DNA of 32,678 nt from Candidatus Solibacter sp. GTDB taxonomy: Bacteria; Acidobacteriota; Terriglobia; Bryobacterales; Bryobacteraceae. Location of the stretch: the NCBI GenBank assembly GCA_025358475.1, contig JANYJN010000009.1, positions 1 through 32,678 on the forward strand, in the 5' to 3' direction. A model generated the notes under the pieces. It did not search any database and was not told the origin of the DNA. It saw nothing but the letters and a program-made list of their open reading frames with translations. Made by a program: the position numbers and the translations under genes. Below, piece after piece: positions 9,856 through 17,441 of the stretch. How positions within the stretch are numbered: position 1 is the first letter of the stretch; the number at the start of each line of letters is the position of its first letter.

Positions 9856-10018
9856 ATCTGGTTCCCGGCGGAGTCGTCCGTCGTGATTCATCCTCGTGCA
9901 GAACGGCGCACAGGAGGCAAGGGCGCGGCGGTGTGTGCCGCGGCGTAGCGAACCCTTGCCGCCGAGCACCGTTCTGCTACCGCGCATCCGACGACGGACG
10001 GCGCAGCGGGAACCAGAT
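9856..10018. repeat. ~163-bp imperfect palindrome (hairpin/cruciform-forming)
   Basis: Matching arm blocks: ATCTGGTTCCCG, CGTCCGTCGT, CAGAACGG, GGCAAGGG on the left (9856-9923), their reverse complements on the right (9953-10018), plus inner CGCGGC/GCCGCG; between IS110 transposase stop and carboxylesterase start. Confidence 0.8.
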
Positions 10019-10052
10019 GCCTGGATTCCCGGTGGTGGGTTCCCGAGTGCCC

Positions 10053-11075
10053 TCATGAGGCCTCCGCCAATACGAAGTTCGGAAAGTATTCGAATACCCA
10101 CTTGTTCCTTAACGTCCGGTAGATGATGCCCAAGAACTTCCGAGCCAGCGCAATGATCGCCTTGCCGGCTCCCCGTCGCGCCTTTACATGCTCGTAGAAC
10201 CGCTTCAAGTAGGGACTGTAGTTGGCTGCAATCAACGCCGATTGCACCAACGCCGTCCGCCCCAATTTGGTCTCTCGCTTGTGAATGCGTCCGCTTCTCT
10301 CGGTCTCGTTGGAATTCGAGACGCGCGGCACTATGCCGAAGTAGCTGGCCAGCCGGCCCTCGTCGGCGAAGTCATTCACATCTCCAATCACGCTCAGCAG
10401 GATCGCGCTCGTGATCTTGCCGATTCCCTTGATGCTCGACAGACCCTTGTGGCCCTCTAACTTCGAACCTTCCGCGCTAATCGTCTTCTCCAACTCGGCG
10501 ATGCTCTTGTTCAGGCTACGGATCTGCTCGACGATCACCCGCAGCTCGATCCGCACCATGGCATCGAAGGGCACCTCCAATACTTCGCCCAGCTTCTTCT
10601 CGCTCGACAGGGCTTCCTTGGGCAGGTTCAGCCCGCGTGCGCTCAGAATATTGTTCACCTTATTCTTCAGCGCCGTGCGCTGCTTCACCAGCGTGTCGCG
10701 CGTCTGCGTGAGCGAGGCCAGTTGCGCCAGATCTTTATCCTTCATGCGTACCTCTGGCAACAATCCCTTGGACAGATACAGCGCCAGCAGCCGCGCGTCG
10801 TTCGGATCGGTCTTCTTCACCGACCGGCTGATCACCCGGAATTGATTGGTGTCCACCACCACCACACGCGCCACCTGTGGCGCCACCGCGTCGTGAAATA
10901 GCCGCGTGTTGCCGGTGATTTCCACCGCCACTTCGTCGCTGGGACGCAGTTTCTTGACGAATCGCCCCAGATCCTCCAGCTCCCATTCGGTTACGTACGT
11001 CCGCTCGTTCTCCAGCCGGATGCAGCAGGTGAATCGATTGCGGTGTAAGTCGATGCCGATGTATCGTTTTTCCAT
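10053..11075 (-). mobile_element. IS110-family transposase (DEDD recombinase, 340 aa)
   Basis: N-terminal DEDD motifs YIGIDLHRNRFT, VAVEITGNT, VVDTNQFRVISRSVKKTDPNDARLLA; C-terminal Transposase_20-like LSSIKGIGKITSAILLSVIGDVNDFADEGRLASYFGIVPRVSNSNETERSGRIHKRETKLGRTALVQSALIA. Confidence 0.95.
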
Positions 11076-11310
11076 TGCTCTCTCCTGGTTGTGTGAACTC
11101 CCAGCTGGAGTAGACTAACTTTGCGGCGGTCACTACACTCCTATGCGAGGTCGCCAGGCGCCTCATGATGACGTTCAATCCACAGGTCTGACCAATTCCT
11201 TTACGGGGTCATTGCCCCAATAAACCGATCCAGCCTGTGACATGCCTACTCCGGAAGTCCCTTCCCGGAGCCTACCGCCGATCGTCGGTCGATAAGACAT
11301 TCATCTCATC

Positions 11311-11356
11311 TCCTTTCAACGCTTGATACTGCCTCCTTTCAACGCTTGATACTGCC
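11311..11356. repeat. Perfect tandem duplication of a 23-bp unit
   Basis: TCCTTTCAACGCTTGATACTGCC at 11311-11333 and again at 11334-11356. Confidence 0.95.
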
Positions 11357-11379
11357 TATCGAGCCCACCGCACGCGCCG

Positions 11380-13161
11380 CTATTCCAGCACGCACTCGGC
11401 CTGCGCGCCTTCCTTGGGAAGGCTCACGCGCATCGTCTTAGCCTTACCGTTGGCCTTCACTTCGATCTCGTAATCGCCCAAAAAGCCTCGCGTCGCAAAG
11501 GTCCCCTGCGCACCCGTCTTGCCATCGGCATTCGTCCACCACCGCTTGAATACGAGATCCTTATAAACCGCGCCGTTGGGTTTGAGGGACCAATCGCGCC
11601 GCATCATGGCGCCCCTTGGAATCCAGTGGGCCCCTTCCCAGAATCCCCACATCACAAACGCCTTCACCGCAGGAAGACTGAAGGCTGCGGTCATGAAGTC
11701 GCGGGTGTAATCGGACTGCGTGGCTTCATCGGAGGTGTTGATGTCGAATTCGGTGATTTCCAGTTCCTTCCCGAACGCCGCGAAACGATCGAACCGCTTC
11801 ATCAGGTCGTCCATCGGTGTGACCCTTGCCGGAAAATGGCCCTGCAGCCCGATTCCGTCCACCGGCGCTCCCTCGTCAATCAGGTACCGAATGGTCGCGG
11901 CATAGTCGTCCTGGTGGGCCTGGTCCTCGCCTTCAATGATGTTGAAGTCGTTGATATACAGCTTGACTGCCGGATCGCCGGCCCGCGCCGCCTTGAACCA
12001 GTCCACCATGGCATGCCGGCCCAGGATGTCCATGAAATCGTGGTTGGTGAATGTTTCGTTGATGACGTCCCAGTCCACCAGGCGTCCGCGGAAGGCAGCG
12101 GCCGTCTCGGTAATGTGGCCGGTGATGACTTTGGCCAGCGCGGCGGGGTCGCCCTTGGCATCCACCGCGGCTTTCACGTTCGTGTTGCGCCAGGAGGGCC
12201 ACACAAGGTTATGGCCGCGCACTTGCAGTCCACTCTCGCGCAGCCAGTCAACTGCTGTCAGCGTAGCCGGGCGGGAAGCCTCGTTGGACCACTGCGGCCA
12301 TTTCATTTCGTTCTCCATCACCGCGAAATTGAATAGCTGAACGATCTCCTGTTTGTATCGCGCCAGGTTCTCCGCGCTCAGGCGTTGGCTGGAAAGCGCG
12401 GTCGCGTTGACCGCCGCGCCGAAAAGGAAGGCGTGTTTGCGCATCCGAACCGAGACCTCCGCGCCGCGAACCGGTTTGCCGGCCTTGTCCTTCACCAGGA
12501 CGGCGAGATTGCCTTTCCGGATTCTTTCGATCCGCTCTTCCGCGGCTTTGCGCCATGTGGCGCCGGGTTCACCGCCGCCGTAGCCGAGCCTGGTGAACGG
12601 CAGGTCTGCCACCCGCTTGCTCGTGCCGTAGTTCAATAACTCGATGCCGCCAATGTCCAGGGTCTGCTGGCGTAACCCAAGAGTGAAGAAGACTTCGGCT
12701 TCCCCCTTGTCATAGCCTCGTGTCAGCGCGAAGGGGAGCTGGACTTTCTTCCAAACGCTTCCCGCCACGGCGGGCATATTGAGGGGCGCCGGGCCGCGGG
12801 CAGTTCCGCCCGCGCGAAACCCTACGTCGACTGTTGCCTCGCCGGGGCTGGCAGACCGCAGCCAGAACGAAACCATGAGAACGTCGCCGACGGCTACCGC
12901 TGAGGCCACGGGAGCGGCGATCTGGACGTCCTGGGATCGCCCGGGCTTCCTGGACACTTCGAGGCGCAGCGCGCTCTGGAACGGCTGGCCCGTGATTGTC
13001 GCAGAGGACATCTTCGCGAATTCACCGGCGCTGCCGCTCAGCCGGAACACGGACGCGGAGTCCGCCGGCAGAAGGGCAGTAGCGCCGTTGTCGGCGGCGT
13101 AGGCAACGCAGGCGAACGCTGCCAATCCGGTACTCAGTAGGATTGTACGTGCCTTGCTCAT
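11380..13161 (-). CDS. GH10 endo-1,4-beta-xylanase with N-terminal CBM (CBM4/9-like) region
   Basis: Signal peptide MSKARTILLSTGLAAFACVAYA; GLQVRGHNLVWPSW; acid/base WDVINETF; nucleophile ELEITEFDI; FVMWGFWEGAHWIP; GGGAGGA upstream of ATG. Confidence 0.92.
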   Translation of the reverse strand: MSKARTILLSTGLAAFACVAYAADNGATALLPADSASVFRLSGSAGEFAKMSSATITGQPFQSALRLEVSRKPGRSQDVQIAAPVASAVAVGDVLMVSFWLRSASPGEATVDVGFRAGGTARGPAPLNMPAVAGSVWKKVQLPFALTRGYDKGEAEVFFTLGLRQQTLDIGGIELLNYGTSKRVADLPFTRLGYGGGEPGATWRKAAEERIERIRKGNLAVLVKDKAGKPVRGAEVSVRMRKHAFLFGAAVNATALSSQRLSAENLARYKQEIVQLFNFAVMENEMKWPQWSNEASRPATLTAVDWLRESGLQVRGHNLVWPSWRNTNVKAAVDAKGDPAALAKVITGHITETAAAFRGRLVDWDVINETFTNHDFMDILGRHAMVDWFKAARAGDPAVKLYINDFNIIEGEDQAHQDDYAATIRYLIDEGAPVDGIGLQGHFPARVTPMDDLMKRFDRFAAFGKELEITEFDINTSDEATQSDYTRDFMTAAFSLPAVKAFVMWGFWEGAHWIPRGAMMRRDWSLKPNGAVYKDLVFKRWWTNADGKTGAQGTFATRGFLGDYEIEVKANGKAKTMRVSLPKEGAQAECVLE

Positions 13162-13198
13162 AATCGTTGTCCTCCCTCTGGCGCTGCTACGGGCGCTG

Positions 13199-13217
13199 TG
13201 TCGTAGGAATTACGACA
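13199..13217. promoter_or_regulatory. Inverted repeat operator candidate in the GH10 promoter
   Basis: TGTCGTA-GGAAT-TACGACA, perfect 7-bp arms with 5-nt spacer, 38 bp upstream of the GH10 ATG; on the minus strand TTGCAT-N17-TACCAT lies just upstream, placing the repeat about at +1. Confidence 0.55.
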
Positions 13218-13429
13218 TGAGCATGGTAACCGCTTGCAGGGGCGTATGCAAAGGGTACCGCTTCTTTTCTTGCCAGTCTCGCGAGCGACAGCCTTTTGAT
13301 CGACACGATCGACAGATCGACATTGCGCCAAGCCTGCTGCGGGTTTAGTATAGACGGACATGCGAGAAGCTCATTTGCGGAGGGCGCGTCTCTCGGCCAT
13401 GCTCGCCGCGCAGGTAGGTGAACCAGCCC

Positions 13430-13765
13430 CCGGTTTGGGCGCTCTATCCATCGCCAACTGCAAGGCGTACGCGGTGCGGGAACCCATTCCGGCCGCGAGT
13501 ACGCCATTTTGAGGATCGAGACCGCCAGCGGGATCGTGGGATGGGGAGAAACGCATTCGATCGCTTCGTCTGAACTGGCACGGGCTGCCGCCGTCCTGCG
13601 CGGACGCCAGGCTACGGAGTTTGGTCCACTGCACGCCCAACTGGACGGCCTGCCGAACCTTCAGGCCGCAGCCAACATGGCGCTGCTGGACATCATTGGT
13701 CAGGCTGCCAAGGCGCCCGTTTATCAGGTCCTGGGAGGGCCGACGCGTCATAAGGCGAACCGGCG
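13430..13765 (+). pseudogene. N-terminal fragment of an enolase-superfamily (mandelate racemase-like) enzyme, frameshifted and truncated
   Basis: IANCKAYAVREP(I) / frameshift / SGREYAILRIETASGIVGWGETHSIASSELARAAAVLRGR...AAANMALLDIIGQAAKAPVYQVLGGPTRHKA, then unrelated sequence; no barrel follows. Confidence 0.75.
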
Positions 13766-13853
13766 GGATATTCCGGTTAACTCTTACCGGCGCGGCAGGC
13801 CGAGCGAAACACAGTCCCCCCGCAAACAGTACTGTCAGAAACGCTCTCTTCAT
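13765..13853 (-). pseudogene. Stub of a secreted-protein gene (signal peptide plus a few residues)
   Basis: MKRAFLTVLFAGGLCFARPAAPVRVNRNIPP on the minus strand reads straight into the antisense of the enolase fragment. Confidence 0.45.
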
Positions 13854-13880
13854 GGATGTCGCCTTTCTTCTCCGTCAGCC

Positions 13881-14040
13881 CTACTTCTTCCGCCACAGGT
13901 TCGGCAGGAAACGGTAATCGAGCAGATGGCGCCATGTGGCCCAGTCGTGCCCGCCGTATGTGCCGCGCCATCCCGAATTAACCCCTTGCAGCGGGGTGTT
14001 GACATGACATGTGTTGACACCGTATGCAACGTGGAATTCT
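13881..14040 (-). pseudogene. C-terminal relic of a CE1-type esterase
   Basis: ...GGHDWATWRHLLDYRFLPNLWRKK*, compare intact paralog tails [22 protein letters not shown] and TAHEWLSWRRSLYQFAPLLFQK in this window; no esterase core upstream. Confidence 0.55.
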
Positions 14041-14122
14041 TGCCGAATCGGTGCTCCTATTCCGAACAAGCGACGAAGGCATTTGCCTGCGGTCCAGTCT
14101 CGAACGAGGGGTTATGAAATGG

Positions 14123-15720
14123 TTATTTCGAATCGTCCACGACTTCGATGCCATTCACACACGCCATTCCCGCAACGGGTACAAAAGTGAGCTGGATCTT
14201 GCCTTGGGCGTTGGGTCGAATCGCGGAAAAGGTCCGGTCTATTGGCCGGCCTTCTCCGCCGGCTTCCTTAATGATATCGAAGCCCCTCAGCAGGGCCACG
14301 CCATTACAGTAGACGTCAAAGACGCGACGGCCAGGCCCGCCCGTGCCAGTGTTGCGCTTTCCGTAGTGCCCTTCACAGAATTTCAACGTGACTCGATACC
14401 GGCCCTCTGCCACGGGCACAGCGTAGGAAAAATGCCCCCAACGCTCACTCGCGTAGAGCGCCATATCCGGTGCGATTGAGTTGCTCCCCTGAGCGGGATT
14501 CGTAGTGCGGACCAACGCGTTTCCGCCCAGGAAATAGGAGTCGGACTGCCACTCCTGCCCGGCGGAATCCTGCCACGATGAGGTCCAACCCGCACGAATT
14601 CGGTCCGGTCTTGCTTTCCCGGCACTGGCTGGCAGCACCTCGATTCCACTCAACATCGCCGTGCTTCTCATCGAGTTAAAGCTCAGGTGCAGGAATCCAT
14701 CCGCGGCTGGTGAGATGTTGCGGAAGACCCGCTCATCCGCGATGTTGGAACCGGCGGCATCAGCCACCACATCGAATGCAGTCAGGATCGGACTCCCGTT
14801 GGCGGAGACGCCAAAGAGACGCTGGCCCTCGCCGCTGGATTCCGCGCTGATGAAATCCGCTAAACCAGTCTCGGCGAAAAAAAGATGCAGTTCGTAGTTG
14901 CCTGGCTGCATGGGAATGTCGTACCGAAAGTCGCCACTCCGCAGTTGCCGGTAAATATCGGGGTCCAGTGTTCGAAAAATCTTCTCAGACGGACGAGCAC
15001 ATTACCACCGGAAAAGAAACGATCCGGGCCCCATGTGCGCCCGCTGCGATCGACGTAGGGAGCGGCGGAGCCCGCGATCATCCAAAGATTCTCGACGGCC
15101 GATGTCGCTTTGGGACTCGGGTTGGAGACGTGAGTGGACTTGGCATCAACAGACGTAGGGTTCACTGCCCGCCACCGCCACACGGCAAAGGCACCCGCGA
15201 GTACGAGAACAACTGCAATGCAGGCAATCCTCCAGGGCGTGAGCCACCTCGTGCGTGGGGGAAGATGTATCTCAGCAGGTCGCGTGTCCGCTAGTGGCAT
15301 CTCAGCGGCAGTCGCCTCCGCGGATTGCGTCTCAGCGGCTGGCGCTTCCACCGCCGGGGCCTCCCACCTGAATTCGGCGGAGTAGGACCCTGGAGGCAGA
15401 CCGATTTTGACCGGATGATACGAACCGTTCTCGGCGAGGTAATGCTGGGCAAGCTTCTTCCGTACCTCATTGGCCGTCACACGAACTATGGTGTGCTGAC
15501 CCGCATCGAAGTCCTGCGGAAGCTGGAAGAGTTCTACACCGATCGAGCGTTCCTTGAGAGAGCCGGTCGGACCGCTAATGATGTGCTGGACGATGTACTA
15601 AAGGAACTCCCTGCATCGCTTGCTCGTGCGAAACGCAGCACTCTCCAGCAGACGATTGAGTTCCGTCCGCACGGCCCGCTCGCGTAACTCACTGAGTCCT
15701 CTGCTCTGGCTCTCGCACAT
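14123..15720 (-). pseudogene. Membrane protein: conserved acidobacterial N-terminal domain, one TM helix, two tandem malectin domains; interrupted by in-frame TAG (15598-15600) and a frameshift (~14985-14993)
   Basis: MCESQSRGLSELRERAVRTELNRLLESAAFRTSKRCREFL*YIVQHIISGPTGSLKERSIGVELFQLPQDFDAGQHTIVRVTANEVRKKLAQHYL...IELPxGSY-like motif; TM WRIACIAVVLVLAGAFAVWRW; malectin-like RTWGPDRFFSGGNVLVR / SEKIFRTLDPDIYRQLRSGDFRYDIPMQPGNYELHLFFAE and a second YRVTLKFCEGHYG...RRVFDVYCNG repeat. Confidence 0.75.
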
Positions 15721-16037
15721 CCTGCTGCTCTGCGCGAATAATGTAACAACCGTGGTGCCGGGGGTGGTGGGTTCTTAACACCCGAGCTAACCGTTAGCCG
15801 AGCTGCATGCCGGGCTTCCCCATGGGCCCAAAGATGAAGATTCCATTAGGGTTGGACGCCGGACACCGTACCAAACCTACCGTGTGTCAGGACCTGCGCG
15901 CTAGCATATCCCAGGTTCGAAAGTGGGATTCCGTCTCATAAGACTCTTCCTCGTGGAGATGGACGCGTCGAACAACCGGTTGCCGGGACAGCCGGCAGTT
16001 GCGCCAGGTCCAGTTAGGGCTACCCGAAGGAGAATGC

Positions 16038-16425
16038 ATGAGAAACGTGTTACTCGCGCTGTTGGGTTGCGGTTTGTGCTGGGGGCAAGCTCCCGATGAT
16101 TGCAAACCCTCCTCGCTGAACATTCCAGGGGCGCCGTATCCTTGTGTCCACGCCGACCGGCGCGTAACTTTCCGCGTCGCGGCGCCGGATGCGCAGAAGG
16201 TGCAGGTGCGCTTGGGTGGCGCCCACGATATGACCAAGGGACAGGACGGCCTGTGGATGGCCACCACCCGCCGCAGGTAGTCGGATTCCACTACTACAGC
16301 ATCGTGGTGGATGGCGCCGTGATGGCGGACCCGGAGACCCGGACCTTCTTCGGCTCGGGATGGGACAATAGCGGGATCGAAATTCCCGAGCCGGAGAACG
16401 TGGCGCCGGTGTCTGAACAATTTCG
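16038..16425 (+). pseudogene. N-terminal fragment of CE1-type esterase (E-set/CBM48-like region only), frameshifted and truncated
   Basis: MRNVLLALLGCGLCWGQAPDDCKPSSLNIPGAPYPCVHADRRVTFRVAAPDAQKVQVRLGG...GLWMATT / frameshift / PPQVVGFHYYSIVVDGAVMADPETRTFFGSGWDNSGIEIPEPE, then ends; parallels the intact esterase at 27071. Confidence 0.75.
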
Positions 16426-16490
16426 ATCCACGGCTCTTCAAATAGGGGCCGATGGAGAGCAGAACAGTTCTCATGGAGGGTGGATCATCA

Positions 16491-17375
16491 ATGGTTTTTG
16501 ACAGCACTACGCGCCGCGCGGTCATCGGCGGGGCATTTGCGATGAGCGCTTCGCAATACGCTGCCGCTCAAACGTCCGGGACCCTGACGGCAGACCAGGT
16601 GATCGACAGAATCCGCCAAAATGTGGGCGTGCCATGGCGGGCGCAAACCGTCGACAAAATCGTCCTGGGTGACGGAGCAACCCCCGTGAAAGGGGTCGCC
16701 ACGACGATGATGGCGACATTCGACGTGGTGAAGCGGTGCGTGGCCGCCGGCATGAATCTGATCATCACCCACGAAACTCCGGTTTACATTCATCAGGACG
16801 ATGTTCAGCCGCTTGCAAAAGATCCAACATATCTGGCGAAGAAGGAGTACATCGAAAGGAACCAGGCGGTTGTCTTCCATTTCCACGATCACTGGCATTC
16901 CCGGCGTCCGGATGGCATCGCAACGGGCATGACCCGGGAACTCGGATGGGAGAAAAACATCGATCTCGAAAACCCCCGCAGGTATACTTTTCCGGGCACG
17001 CCTCTGGCTCAGTTCGCGAAGGACATGCAAACCAGGCTGAGCGCACGCACGATGCGTGTTGTCGGAGATCCGAAGATGCCCGTGAACAGAGTAACGGCCA
17101 GTTGGGGCTATATGTCGGCGGTTGCCATGGCGGCGCGGCCGGAGATCGAGGTTCTCGTCGTTGGCGAAACCCGCGAGTGGGAGGTGGTCGAGTACATGCA
17201 GGATTGCATCGCCGCGGGTCAGAAGAAAGCCCTGATTATCGTGGGGCACGTGCTCTCCGAACAGGCCGGAATGAAGTACTGCGCGGAGTGGCTGAAGACT
17301 CTCGTCACCGAGGTCCCGGTGCAATTCATCGCCGCGCCGGAACCGTTCTGGAGTCCTAATAACCCCGCCGCCTGA
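16491..17375 (+). CDS. Nif3-like (GTP cyclohydrolase I type 2-like) family protein with RR leader
   Basis: MVFDSTTRRAVIGGAFAMSASQYAAAQ leader; TADQVIDRIRQNVG; GVATTMMATFDVVKRCVAAGMNLIITHETPVYIHQDD; FHFHDHWHSRRPDGIATGM; VLVVGETREWEVVEYMQDCIAAGQKKALIIVGHVLSEQAGMKYCAEWL. Confidence 0.7.
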   Translation: MVFDSTTRRAVIGGAFAMSASQYAAAQTSGTLTADQVIDRIRQNVGVPWRAQTVDKIVLGDGATPVKGVATTMMATFDVVKRCVAAGMNLIITHETPVYIHQDDVQPLAKDPTYLAKKEYIERNQAVVFHFHDHWHSRRPDGIATGMTRELGWEKNIDLENPRRYTFPGTPLAQFAKDMQTRLSARTMRVVGDPKMPVNRVTASWGYMSAVAMAARPEIEVLVVGETREWEVVEYMQDCIAAGQKKALIIVGHVLSEQAGMKYCAEWLKTLVTEVPVQFIAAPEPFWSPNNPAA

Positions 17376-17441
17376 GAGCGCCGTGCGCTAATCTGAGCAG
17401 CATCGGCGAGCCGTCACGCCAGCATGCACGAAAAGGACATT

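Noticed and set aside
10051-11168. CCTCATGA direct repeats (10051-10058 and 11161-11168) as IS110 target-site duplication
   Set aside because: Only 8 bp, overlapping the transposase stop codon on one side; IS110 elements generally do not leave such duplications, so chance is likely.
13871-16425. Simple inversion explaining the enolase and esterase fragments
   Set aside because: Reversing 13.76-16.43 kb does not rejoin any fragment in a matching orientation and frame.
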